In this document: positions 6,046 through 13,929 of the stretch, piece after piece | Layout: each line of letters begins with the position of its first letter | Numbering within the stretch: the stretch's first letter is position 1 | Source of the DNA: an uncultured Arsenicibacter sp. | GTDB lineage: Bacteria; Bacteroidota; Bacteroidia; Cytophagales; Spirosomataceae | Direction: 5' to 3' | Assembly (NCBI RefSeq): GCF_945952095.1 | Contig: NZ_CAMFHL010000139.1 | Span: forward strand, 1-17,929 | DNA length: 17,929 bases | The notes under the pieces: generated by a model | What the model was told of the DNA's origin: nothing | The model's input: the letters and a program-made list of their open reading frames with translations, nothing else | Databases searched by the model: none | Translations under genes and position numbers: made by a program

Positions 6046-7338
6046 CTACCGGACAACAGGTTGCCAGAGGTGAACAGCCGGTGAGTCTTTCACCAGAAAG
6101 ACGTACTGAAAATAATCGGTTGTGACGGTCGGAGTCAGGCTATAGGGTTCGATTTTCGTACCGGTCAGCCCGCCGGTTTTGACAAGGCGTAAGGTCTGGC
6201 GATAGGGCGAATCGGGGGCATCAAGCCTGAATAACGTAACGGATGCGGGGTTGTTGACCGACGTCAGGTCATCGAAATGATCAACTTTAAACACCTTGCC
6301 GTCGGCATTCAGTGCGCTGACTTCGCAAAGCAGGTCATTGCCTTTCCGCAGAAAAAAGGGCAGGTGGTCGCGGTGAACCAGCATTTTGCTGTCTTTAAAC
6401 ATCGTCGCCATGGTAATTACCGTTTGTCCGGCTTTTGCCAGCAGGCCGGAGAACGTTGCCTGTTTGCCTGTGCCGGCCTGTAAAATGTGCGCATACCCCC
6501 ACAACCCATATAGTTTTTCCTGTTCGAGGTGCAGTTGCTCCGAATAAAACAACGTCATGCGGGCAGCAACCTGGTCGCGGGTCAGTTTATCCGTAGCACA
6601 GTTGATCAGTTCGAAAAAGAGCGAGAAGGGCACAGCGTTATTGCCCAACAGCTGCCGGTAATAGTCCGGATTGGCCGCCAAATCCCGCCGGATCGAGGCT
6701 GTCAGGGGCAATAGTTTACCAAGCGAAAGGCTGTCGTCGGTCAGCAGGGCACGCAGGCTATCCAGCGCCGGCTGGTTTGTCGGAGTAGTTAGCGATTGGT
6801 TGCCGATGTGCTTCAGGAGTGCCACGGCGTACCGGCCTTTGTTCTGGAACCAGTCAACGCCGATAAACCGGATGTGATTGGCAGCGGGTTGGGTCTGGTT
6901 GTAGATACGGATCGCCACAATTTTGTCGTAAAACTCCTGATTCCCCCATTGAGATGTACCGGCATTCGTTTGACGCCGGAAGTTGTAAAACAACGAATCA
7001 AGCAGGGAGGTCTGTCCGGTTTGCAGGTATTGATTCACCAGATCAGCCTGGGCAAAATCCATTTCGGCGAGGTAGTTGCGGAGGCCGGTACGCTGATTCA
7101 GGTGCTTCAGCAGGGTGAGGTCAATCGTTTGCGTGGTGGCATACCCATGTGGTTCGCCAAGCAGAAAGATGCGGTTCTTGTAAAATGCAGCATCAAACTG
7201 TGAAAAGCTAAGCGGCTCATCCGGGGCAAATGCAGTCTGGTGCTGACGAAGGTAAGCGGTATAATCCTGTGCGTGCACACGGCTGATCACAGAAAGAATA
7301 AGCAGACAAAGTACGGTCAGAAATCGGTTCGTCGTCAT
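6046..7338 (-). CDS. Exported Tiki/ChaN/erythromycin-esterase-like superfamily protein
   Basis: This 430-residue protein has a clear signal peptide (RFLTVLCLLILSVISRVHAQ, cleavage after about residue 23-24). It is followed by a FLLGEPHG motif with Glu62 and His64, a later acidic strand YLAEMDF (Glu92), and RFIGVDWFQNKG (Asp162). The GExH signature, followed by spaced acidic residues, is shared by ChaN-like heme-binding proteins, TIKI-type proteases and, in the related form GExxHG, erythromycin esterases. I see this as a member of that superfamily acting in the periplasm, with reaction unknown. It should not be read as a macrolide-resistance gene. A TACCTTCG box lies 26 bases before the ATG. 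The P450 gene begins 62 bases downstream of its stop, in the same orientation but with its own box. Confidence 0.6.
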   Translation of the reverse strand: MTTNRFLTVLCLLILSVISRVHAQDYTAYLRQHQTAFAPDEPLSFSQFDAAFYKNRIFLLGEPHGYATTQTIDLTLLKHLNQRTGLRNYLAEMDFAQADLVNQYLQTGQTSLLDSLFYNFRRQTNAGTSQWGNQEFYDKIVAIRIYNQTQPAANHIRFIGVDWFQNKGRYAVALLKHIGNQSLTTPTNQPALDSLRALLTDDSLSLGKLLPLTASIRRDLAANPDYYRQLLGNNAVPFSLFFELINCATDKLTRDQVAARMTLFYSEQLHLEQEKLYGLWGYAHILQAGTGKQATFSGLLAKAGQTVITMATMFKDSKMLVHRDHLPFFLRKGNDLLCEVSALNADGKVFKVDHFDDLTSVNNPASVTLFRLDAPDSPYRQTLRLVKTGGLTGTKIEPYSLTPTVTTDYFQYVFLVKDSPAVHLWQPVVR

Positions 7339-7363
7339 GGAGCGTTTGTGAAAAGGACTGTCA

Positions 7364-7371
7364 CGAAGGTA
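7364..7371 (-). promoter_or_regulatory. TACCTTCG -7-like box of the esterase-like gene
   Basis: The same octamer as before the P450 gene, ending 26 bases before the ATG at 7338. I see no TTG at the expected -33 position, so the box rests on its recurrence and placement. Confidence 0.4.
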
Positions 7372-7396
7372 GGTGCTCCGGTTTTAGTAAGCTTAG

Positions 7397-7439
7397 AAAA
7401 GGGGCGTTTGGCCGTTTTTTGGGCCTAAATGCCCCTTTT
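7397..7439 (-). terminator. Nested hairpin between the dehydrogenase pair and the esterase-like gene
   Basis: AAAAGGGGC (7397-7405) pairs with GCCCCTTTT (7431-7439); the loop contains a second pairing, GGCC with GGCC (7410-7413 and 7422-7425). Read on the minus strand the stem ends in TTTT, fitting a terminator for the upstream dehydrogenase pair. Confidence 0.5.
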
Positions 7440-7450
7440 GGGACGTTTGG

Positions 7451-7497
7451 CAGGCAAATCAGGGGCCTTTTGCCGGAAAAAATACCTGATTTGCCTG
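7451..7497 (-). terminator. 13-bp stem-loop after the dehydrogenase pair
   Basis: CAGGCAAATCAGG (7451-7463) and CCTGATTTGCCTG (7485-7497) are perfect complements with a 21-base loop. It begins about 15 bases beyond the dehydrogenase stop at 7513. No T-run follows directly, but a second hairpin at 7397-7439 ends in Ts, so the two may act together. Confidence 0.45.
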
Positions 7498-7512
7498 GCT
7501 GAATCTGTGCTG

Positions 7513-8379
7513 TTACGAGTTGACAACCTCGCCGCCGTTGACGTGAATCACCTGCCCGGTAAAGTAGGAAGCGTCTTCGGACGCCAGAAACACATAGGCC
7601 GGTGCCAGTTCGGCGGGTTGCCCCGCACGGCCGAGCGGCGTGTCCTTTCCGAATTGCTCCACCTCTTCCAGCGTTTTAGTTGATACAATAAGCGGCGTCC
7701 AGACCGGCCCCGGTGCTACCCCGTTGACGCGGATATTCCGCTCCACCAGATTCTGGGATAACGACCGCGTAAAGGTTGTAACGGCTCCCTTAGTGGCGGC
7801 ATAGTCGATCAGGTTCTTGCTGCCCCGGTAGGACACAATGGACGTGGTGTTGATAATGCAATCGTAGGCCGCCATATGGGGTAGAGCCGCTTTTGTCAGC
7901 CGGAACATGGCCAGAATGTTCAGCTCAAAGGTAGCCGCCAGCTGTTCGTCGGTGATGTCGGTAAAGTCTGTTTGTTCAACGTGATTAGCCGCATTGTTGA
8001 CCAGAATATTGATATGGCCGAACGTGCTGACTACCCGGTTGACCACATCGTTGATAAAGCTCAGGCTATGCAGGTCACCCGCCAGCAACAGGCAGCGCCG
8101 CCCTTCCGCTTCGACCAGCTGTTTAGTTTCCTGTGCGTCGGTTTCCTCGCGCGGGTGGTAGACAATGGCCACATCCGCCCCTTCACGGGCAAAGTGGATG
8201 GCTACCGCCCGGCCAATGCCGCTGTCACCGCCCGTGATCAGGGCGATTTTACCCTGTAGCTTGTCGGCACCCTGGTAGGTATCCCGGATATAGACAGGGC
8301 GCGGGTTCATTTCGTGTTCAAGGCCCGGCTGCGCATCCTGATGCTGCGGCGGGGTATCGAGTTCCATTTGGTTGTTCAT
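7513..8379 (-). CDS. SDR family oxidoreductase (general-stress YhdF/YdaD-like), copy 1
   Basis: This 288-residue NAD(P)-dependent short-chain dehydrogenase has the cofactor motif TGGDSGIG (residues 49-56), NNAA (128-131), and the catalytic set Ser180, Tyr193 and Lys197 (NTTS, then DYAATK). It also has the N-terminal extension PPQHQDAQPGLE typical of the Bacillus YhdF/YdaD general-stress group. The substrate is unknown; relatives are often labelled glucose dehydrogenase without proof. The family is normally about 285-300 residues, so it is complete. It follows its paralog by 15 bases and probably shares its transcript. The start aligns with the paralog's start through a shared leader (CATAACGTTG on the plus strand). 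Confidence 0.9.
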   Translation of the reverse strand: MNNQMELDTPPQHQDAQPGLEHEMNPRPVYIRDTYQGADKLQGKIALITGGDSGIGRAVAIHFAREGADVAIVYHPREETDAQETKQLVEAEGRRCLLLAGDLHSLSFINDVVNRVVSTFGHINILVNNAANHVEQTDFTDITDEQLAATFELNILAMFRLTKAALPHMAAYDCIINTTSIVSYRGSKNLIDYAATKGAVTTFTRSLSQNLVERNIRVNGVAPGPVWTPLIVSTKTLEEVEQFGKDTPLGRAGQPAELAPAYVFLASEDASYFTGQVIHVNGGEVVNS

Positions 8380-8394
8380 AACGTTGATGAGTAG

Positions 8395-9249
8395 TTAGCC
8401 ATTAATGATTGTACCGCCGTTCGGATGCAGGATTTCGCCGGTAATGTACGACGCATCGTCGGAGGCCAGAAAGACATACGCCGGGCCGACTTCGCTTGGC
8501 TGGCCGGGGCGCTTCATCGGTACATCTTTACCGAAAACGGCAACCTCTTTCGCCGGAACCGAAGCGGGGTTGAGCGGTGTCCAGATCGGGCCGGGCGCAA
8601 CGCCGTTGACGCGGATTTTCTTCTCAGCAAGGTTGCTTGACAGAGCGCGGGTAAACGACATGATGGCACCCTTGGTCGATGAATAATCGAGCAGGTCGGC
8701 GCGGCCCTGGTAAGCGGTCACCGATGTAGTGTTGATGATGCTGTCGCCCTCGTGCAGGTGCGGGATAGCGGCGCGGGTGACTCTGAAAAACGCGTAAATG
8801 TTGGTTTCAAACGTTTTTTGCAGCTCATCGTCGCTGATCTGCTCCAGGTCCTGATTCTGGTACTGCACGCCCGCATTGTTGACCAGAATATTGAGCTTGC
8901 CAAACCGCCTGACCGTGTCTTCCACGACTTGCTGACAGAAAACGGAGTTGCGCAGGTCGCCGTTCAGCAGCAGGCACTGCCGCCCTTCGGCTTCGACCAG
9001 TCGTTTGGTCTCCTGCGCATCGACTTCTTCGCGCGGGGTGTAGACGATGGCCACATCTGCCCCTTCGCGGGCGAAATGGACCGCTACAGAACGACCGATG
9101 CCGCTGTCGCCGCCGGTTATGAGGGCAACTTTGCCGCGTAGCTTACCGGCACCTTTGTAGAGGTACCGGATTACCTTTGGTTGCGGGTCGAGTTCGGCCT
9201 CGATGCCCGGCTGTTCGGTTTGGTGTTGAGGGGGAATTTTTGTTTCCAT
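8395..9249 (-). CDS. SDR family oxidoreductase (general-stress YhdF/YdaD-like), copy 2
   Basis: This is a paralog of the downstream dehydrogenase and upstream partner in a two-gene unit. I chose the ATG at 9249 (METKIPPQHQ, 284 residues) over an in-frame ATG at 9282, because it aligns with the paralog in both protein and leader, and the longer version would read into an inverted repeat. With this start, the cofactor motif TGGDSGIG is at residues 45-52 and the catalytic residues are Ser176, Tyr189 and Lys193. Sequence around the cofactor site is nearly the same in both copies, while the C-terminal substrate region differs more (ASVPAKEVAVFG versus STKTLEEVEQFG). This hints at tandem duplication followed by drift in substrate range. 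Confidence 0.9.
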   Translation of the reverse strand: METKIPPQHQTEQPGIEAELDPQPKVIRYLYKGAGKLRGKVALITGGDSGIGRSVAVHFAREGADVAIVYTPREEVDAQETKRLVEAEGRQCLLLNGDLRNSVFCQQVVEDTVRRFGKLNILVNNAGVQYQNQDLEQISDDELQKTFETNIYAFFRVTRAAIPHLHEGDSIINTTSVTAYQGRADLLDYSSTKGAIMSFTRALSSNLAEKKIRVNGVAPGPIWTPLNPASVPAKEVAVFGKDVPMKRPGQPSEVGPAYVFLASDDASYITGEILHPNGGTIING

Positions 9250-9260
9250 AACGTTGCCTA

Positions 9261-9309
9261 TAAGTAGTACGGACCGGCCCATTGCTATGGTACCACTCCG
9301 TACTACTTA
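9261..9309. promoter_or_regulatory. 13-bp perfect inverted repeat upstream of the SDR pair
   Basis: TAAGTAGTACGGA (9261-9273) and TCCGTACTACTTA (9297-9309) are exact complements separated by 23 bases. The element starts 12 bases upstream of the chosen SDR start. It could be a pair of operator half-sites or a 5' UTR stem; no T-run supports a terminator. Confidence 0.45.
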
Positions 9310-9399
9310 ACTACGATAGCAACGCAGGTTGTTTTTTAAATCTACTGAAATGATAGGATTTGGTGCCTGCTCTATCCGCCGGATCACCCGGCTGGTGGC

Positions 9400-10389
9400 C
9401 TATTGCGTCTGATGCGCAAGCCGCTTATCTGTTAATGTCCTCAGGAAATTTTCCAGGTCGGTTTTTTCCTGTTCCGTTAACTGCATTGGCTTCGCTAAAA
9501 GGCTGTCTCTGTTGATGGACGAAGGCACGAATTTGTCCGGCTCATTGTAATAGTCAATCACGTCACGCAGTGTTTTAAACATGCCGTTATGCATGTACGG
9601 TGCTGTGAGGGCAATGTTTCTGAGAGGCCCGATCTTGAATTTGCCGAGATCGCTGGCATTGCGGGTGATGGCAGCCCGTCCGCTATCAGCTAACGTTTTG
9701 CCATCAAAAAGCCCGATGTTCCTGAACTCGGTATTGTTAAAGTTCGTACCAAAGTGACACTGAACACATTTTGCCTTGTTGTTGAACAGCTCAAATCCTC
9801 GTTTAGCGGAGGCACTTACCGCATCCTGCCGGTCATTGATCCGCCAGTCATCAAAAGGAGTCTTGCCCGTCTCCAGTGACCGCTGAAATTCACTGAGGGC
9901 GATTGCCAGATTACCCGCCGACGGCTTTTGATTAAAGATCTTCAGAAACAGGTTGCGGTAGGCGGCATCATGCGTGAGCCGTGCCACGGCCGAGTCAACC
10001 GGCAAGCCCATTTCGTCGGGGTTTGCAATGGGTTTCAGCGCCTGTTCTTCCAGGGTTTCAGCCCGTCCGTCCCAGAAGAAATGCGGTTGCCCCGCCACAT
10101 TCATCGCCGAGGGCGTGTTGCGTTTGCCTGTCCGTCCGGCAATTCCTGGACTAAGTGCCTTGTTGTCGGCAAAGGCAAACGCAGGTTTGTGGCAGCTGGC
10201 GCAGCTTATGCGCCTGTCGCCGGATAAAATGGGGTCGAAAAACAACTTTTTTCCCAGAGAAACGGTGTCTTGCGGCATACTGCCGTCATAGACAAAGCTC
10301 AGGGCCGGATCGGTGGCAGAGGTCCGGCTTTGGTATAGCCACAAGCCGGCCAGTAACGGGGCAAGGAGTAACAGACCTGACTTTTTCAT
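9400..10389 (-). CDS. Di-heme cytochrome c peroxidase (CcpA/MauG family)
   Basis: This 329-residue periplasmic enzyme has an N-terminal signal/anchor segment (GLLLLAPLLAGLWLYQS) and two heme-c attachment sites: CASCH at Cys63-Cys66-His67 and CVQCH at Cys208-Cys211-His212. Between and after them it has conserved family features: FWDGRAETLEEQA, PIANPDEMG, PLRNIALTAPYMHNG and a C-terminal helix LTEQEKTDLENFLRTL. Family members reduce hydrogen peroxide to water with electrons from small cytochromes or, in MauG relatives, oxidise protein residues. The length is normal. The gene follows the small lipoprotein gene by 5 bases, so the two are likely translated from one message. Confidence 0.95.
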   Translation of the reverse strand: MKKSGLLLLAPLLAGLWLYQSRTSATDPALSFVYDGSMPQDTVSLGKKLFFDPILSGDRRISCASCHKPAFAFADNKALSPGIAGRTGKRNTPSAMNVAGQPHFFWDGRAETLEEQALKPIANPDEMGLPVDSAVARLTHDAAYRNLFLKIFNQKPSAGNLAIALSEFQRSLETGKTPFDDWRINDRQDAVSASAKRGFELFNNKAKCVQCHFGTNFNNTEFRNIGLFDGKTLADSGRAAITRNASDLGKFKIGPLRNIALTAPYMHNGMFKTLRDVIDYYNEPDKFVPSSINRDSLLAKPMQLTEQEKTDLENFLRTLTDKRLAHQTQ

Positions 10390-10394
10390 TACCG

Positions 10395-10757
10395 TTATTG
10401 GTTTACCCGTTTTAAGGCTAATCCGTTCAGATCGGCGGCTCTGGGCGCACAGGTGTCCTGAATCATGGCAAACCGCATGCTGTCCGGCGCCACAAAACTG
10501 ACTTTGTATTCGGCCACATACGCTGCCGAACAGATCGGATCCGACTCGCGCAGGGTATCGCTACGGAACGAGAACTTCCCGGTAGAGAACAGCTTTTCGT
10601 CAATAAAATAGTCATGGGTGCCGTCCTGCCGGAAAACGACCAGAACCTTGCTGCCGTTTTTAAAGCTTGTTTTCCACCGGCCATATATAGTCGGGGTTTC
10701 CTGAGTCTGGCCGCAGCCTATGAGGATGAGCAGCAGAAAAAAATAGATGGGTTTCAT
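10395..10757 (-). CDS. Small lipoprotein, function unknown
   Basis: This 120-residue protein has a textbook lipoprotein signal: MKPIYFFLLLILIGC with Cys15 after LIG. The mature part begins with a Thr/Gln-rich linker and then reads IYGRWKTSFKNGSKVLVVF with later short beta-strand-like segments, reminiscent of small lipocalin-like folds, but this is only a resemblance. Two further Cys (DPICSAAY and QDTCAPRA) could form a disulfide. It heads a two-gene unit with the cytochrome c peroxidase. A TAGTTTTG box lies 61 bases upstream. Confidence 0.75.
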   Translation of the reverse strand: MKPIYFFLLLILIGCGQTQETPTIYGRWKTSFKNGSKVLVVFRQDGTHDYFIDEKLFSTGKFSFRSDTLRESDPICSAAYVAEYKVSFVAPDSMRFAMIQDTCAPRAADLNGLALKRVNQ

Positions 10758-10818
10758 AGTAGATAATTGATTCGTTATGCGTGAAACGGACTGATTTCCG
10801 GGTGCCGGAATGGTGGCT

Positions 10819-10826
10819 CAAAACTA
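10819..10826 (-). promoter_or_regulatory. TAGTTTTG, exact match to the Bacteroidota -7 consensus
   Basis: On the minus strand TAGTTTTG matches TAnnTTTG exactly. It lies between the terminator at 10841-10873 and the lipoprotein start at 10757. No TTG was found at the expected -33 spacing, so support is partial. Confidence 0.4.
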
Positions 10827-10840
10827 GGTATAGGCCCAAA

Positions 10841-10873
10841 AAAAGGCATTTGCTATTGTTGCAAATGCCTTTT
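10841..10873 (-). terminator. Strong intrinsic terminator after the hybrid sensor/regulator gene
   Basis: AAAAGGCATTTGC (10841-10853) and GCAAATGCCTTTT (10861-10873) form a perfect 13-bp stem with a 7-base loop. On the minus strand it is followed by an extended T-run (seven Ts in all). It lies 22 bases beyond the regulator stop. The opposite strand also ends in TTTT, so it may work both ways. Confidence 0.85.
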
Positions 10874-10894
10874 GATTTGTGCCATACGGGTCGT

Positions 10895-13816
10895 TTATGC
10901 CTCAGAATGCCGTTTTGCCGCTTCGCTGGGAGGATAACCGAAGTGCCGGGAGAAGGTAGTTGAGAAATTGGCGGGGTTGGTATAGCCGGTCATGTAGCAC
11001 ACCTCAGCCACCGTGGCTGCATGGTGCTGCAACAGTTCGTGTGCCCGCTGCATGCGGATAAGCCGGATCAGTTCGCCCGGGCTCTGATTAATGAGCTGTT
11101 TTAATTTCCGGTGCAGCTGCGTCCGGCTCAGCGCCATGTCTGCGGCAAGCTGTTCACTGCTGTACTGATCATCGGCGATATGGGTGTCAATGGCTGCTCT
11201 GACCTTTGATAAAAATACCTGCTCAATAGATGGCAGCTGATCGGCTGCCTCAAGCCAGATCGTAGTTTTTCCGAATTTTTCCCGTAACTGTTTCCGGGTC
11301 AGAATCAGGTTATCAATAAGGGCGGTGAGTTCCTGTTTATCAAACGGCTTGGCCAGATAAGCGTCGGCACCGCTGCGTATGCCCCTTACCCGGCTATCCT
11401 GATCGCTTTTGGCGGTGAGCATCACAACCGGTATGTGACTGGTGCGCTCATCGGTTTTTACGGTATGGCATACTTCATAACCGTCTTTCTGCGGCATCAT
11501 CAAATCCGTAATGACCAGCGACGGTATTTTCTCAAAAGCCATCCGGATACCTTCCAGACCATCGGCTGCGGTGATTACCCGATAGCTTCCGGAAAGGGAG
11601 AGGGAGATAAAATCCCGCAGGTCAGCATTATCTTCCGCCAGCAGGATCAGCGGCATGGTCTCATCCTCGTCCGGAAGGTCATTTGCTTCGTCAGCGGTTT
11701 GCCGGTCACCGGTGTCGGGGCTTTCTTCCGGCATGGCAACCGGACTGTTTTCGGGAGCAGCCACAAGCGGCAACGTAACGGCAAAGACAGTTCCCTTGCC
11801 CTCTTCGCTGTCAACGGAAATATGGCCACCGAGGAGTTCGGTAAGCTCTTTGGTAAGGGCGAGGCCAATACCGGCCCCTTCGCGTGTGCGCGTATCTGTG
11901 GCGTCTGCCTGGTAAAACCGGTCGAAAATATGGGGCAGTTTTTCCTCCGGAATACCAATGCCCTGATCGCTTATCCGGATTGAAAAGGTTTGGTCGCCGG
12001 TCTCCAGGTGTACGGCTATCGTGCCTTGCGGATTCGAAAACTTAATGGCGTTGGCAATCAGGTTCTGCACAATTTTTTCCAGCTTATCCGCATCGGCCAT
12101 AACCCACAATACCGGCATAGTGCTGGTAAAGCCGGTGCGGATAGCCTTCTGACTGGTCAGCGAGTGGTATTGCTGCCAGTGTGTACGTAGCCATCTGACC
12201 AGTTCCAGCGGCTGATACACGATGTCGGGCTGCCCGTTTTCAAGCCGGCTAAGGTCCAGCAGCTGGTTGATAAGCTGTAACAGCCGCTCGCCGTTCTGAA
12301 GGATAAAGCGCGCATGCTGCCGCACCGGTGCAGAGCCCGCTGTTTGCAGCAGCTCTTTGGCGGGATTTATAATAAGGGTCAGCGGCGTTTTGAATTCATG
12401 GGTGAGGTTGACAAAAAAACGCGACTTTACCGCATCCATTTCGCGGAGTTTTTCGGCTTGTGCCCGTACCTGCGCGGTGCGTTCTGCTACGGTTTGTTCG
12501 AGCCGTTCGGCCTGATCCGCAATAAGCCTGTATTTTTCCCGCTGCTGTTCCAGGTTTTGCTCCGCCAGCAGTTGATTTTCGGTGAGCTGCCGGCTAAGGC
12601 TTTTGTTGATACCGGCAAAATCCAGCGCAATGTAGACGGAGAACAAGACCGGCATTATCAGCGTTGTGATGGCCATGCCGTTGATAATTGTCTGGTAACT
12701 GCTGAACCAGCCCAGAATATTGCCACCCAGCACCGCCGTCAGGATGCCGACAACCAGCATACCGGCCGCAATCAGCCACCGGACCGGGTTGCCCCTGCGG
12801 GCAGCCTGGACAACATGCCAGATCCCGTCCAGATACGCCAGGATAATAGCTATATTGACAATGATCCAGAATACATTGGCTTCGGCTTCGTACTCATAGG
12901 TACCGAACACGATGCTTAAGATCAGGAACACGGTGCAGATAATGGTAAGTACCTTTACCCGGCCTTTCGGGAGGGTTTCGCTGCTTATGGCATACAGGAG
13001 CAGGGCGCCCGTCAAGGGTGCGACCGAAAGAACGGAAAGAAACAGCTGCTGGGCTCCCATTTGTATAAATGGATCAGCGGTATCCACGTTCAGGAATTTC
13101 AGGTAAAGTGCCGACGCCATATTCGTCACAAACAGGCTGTAGTACAGGTTGATTTTCTGGCCGGGATAAAAGATAAAGAGCAGGAGGTGCAGGATCACAA
13201 GGGTGAATTGAGCGACCACACTCAACAACAGCTTGTCATTGTCTGATTTGAGGGTGAGGTATTTGGTATTGAGCTGATGCATATCACCCATCCACAGCTG
13301 AAACCCAATGAAATCAGGAAAATAGGCATTGTAATTGCTGAACCGCACGGCCAGTACATGCGGCAGCGTGTCGGTAATGGCAACTGGAAATACCGTGAAC
13401 GGAGCACGATCCGCCCGCATCGTTTCCCTGGAATGGCCAATCCGGCCGATTGTGCCGATGTGAACGCCGTCCAGGAATAGCTCCGCAGCACCATCCTGAT
13501 TCAGGTGAATACCCCACGTAGTACAGCCAGCCTGCGTGTCTTTTTTGACTTTAATCCGGAACCAGCCAAAACCAGTCCAGCCTTTCGGCAAACTATCTCT
13601 GCCGAAGTTGGTATGAATGCGTTGCCACTGGCGGTCATCAACAGCCGTATTGGCCCAAAGCGGGTTATCACCCGTATGGAATAGCCAGGGTTCTTTATGC
13701 AGTGCGATCACCCGGACAGAGTCGGTCAACCGTACCGGTGTCTGACCCGCGGCGTACAGTATGGGTGCAAGAAAAAGCAGTACGATGATACGTATTCGAA
13801 GACTGATCAAAGGCAT
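10895..13816 (-). CDS. Hybrid two-component sensor/regulator: 7TMR-DISM, histidine kinase, receiver, AraC
   Basis: This 973-residue one-protein signalling system reads, in order: a signal peptide (residues 1-24); a beta-sandwich sensor of the 7TMR-DISM extracellular type (about 30-175, FGWFRIKVKKD, GIHLNQDGAAELFLDG); seven membrane helices (about 195-395); a coiled coil (about 400-455); a HisKA domain with phospho-acceptor His473 (NLTHEFKTPL); a HATPase domain (N-box NLIANAIKFSN, DQGIGIPEE, GAGIGLAL); a receiver with Asp771 (VITDLMMPQKDGYE) and KPF; and a C-terminal AraC helix-turn-helix (LSRTQLHRKLKQL, GYTNPANFSTTFSRHFGYPP). The sensor faces outward and the AraC domain binds DNA, so signal and response are in one chain. 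The ligand is unknown; DISM sensors often bind carbohydrate-like molecules. Its targets are not evident. Confidence 0.93.
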   Translation of the reverse strand: MPLISLRIRIIVLLFLAPILYAAGQTPVRLTDSVRVIALHKEPWLFHTGDNPLWANTAVDDRQWQRIHTNFGRDSLPKGWTGFGWFRIKVKKDTQAGCTTWGIHLNQDGAAELFLDGVHIGTIGRIGHSRETMRADRAPFTVFPVAITDTLPHVLAVRFSNYNAYFPDFIGFQLWMGDMHQLNTKYLTLKSDNDKLLLSVVAQFTLVILHLLLFIFYPGQKINLYYSLFVTNMASALYLKFLNVDTADPFIQMGAQQLFLSVLSVAPLTGALLLYAISSETLPKGRVKVLTIICTVFLILSIVFGTYEYEAEANVFWIIVNIAIILAYLDGIWHVVQAARRGNPVRWLIAAGMLVVGILTAVLGGNILGWFSSYQTIINGMAITTLIMPVLFSVYIALDFAGINKSLSRQLTENQLLAEQNLEQQREKYRLIADQAERLEQTVAERTAQVRAQAEKLREMDAVKSRFFVNLTHEFKTPLTLIINPAKELLQTAGSAPVRQHARFILQNGERLLQLINQLLDLSRLENGQPDIVYQPLELVRWLRTHWQQYHSLTSQKAIRTGFTSTMPVLWVMADADKLEKIVQNLIANAIKFSNPQGTIAVHLETGDQTFSIRISDQGIGIPEEKLPHIFDRFYQADATDTRTREGAGIGLALTKELTELLGGHISVDSEEGKGTVFAVTLPLVAAPENSPVAMPEESPDTGDRQTADEANDLPDEDETMPLILLAEDNADLRDFISLSLSGSYRVITAADGLEGIRMAFEKIPSLVITDLMMPQKDGYEVCHTVKTDERTSHIPVVMLTAKSDQDSRVRGIRSGADAYLAKPFDKQELTALIDNLILTRKQLREKFGKTTIWLEAADQLPSIEQVFLSKVRAAIDTHIADDQYSSEQLAADMALSRTQLHRKLKQLINQSPGELIRLIRMQRAHELLQHHAATVAEVCYMTGYTNPANFSTTFSRHFGYPPSEAAKRHSEA

Positions 13817-13929
13817 GCCGGCAACGTCTGGACTTACTGAAGCATCAAGTTATCAGTTTGATGCCGACAATCAAAACCGGATGCATGTAAGGCTACGTCA
13901 CAGCCCCAACACCTGCACACCACCTGCCA

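Noticed and set aside
5604..6056. 150-residue minus-strand open frame over the P450 N-terminus
   Set aside because: Out of frame with the P450, Pro/Arg/Gly-rich as expected for a GC-rich shadow frame.
11435..11983. 182-residue plus-strand open frame inside the hybrid sensor gene
   Set aside because: It lies opposite the receiver and HATPase coding sequence, whose conserved motifs show the minus strand is the real one; no signal, domain or start context supports it.
12314..12919. 201-residue plus-strand open frame inside the hybrid sensor gene
   Set aside because: Opposite the kinase coiled coil and membrane helices; composition reflects the antisense of those regions.
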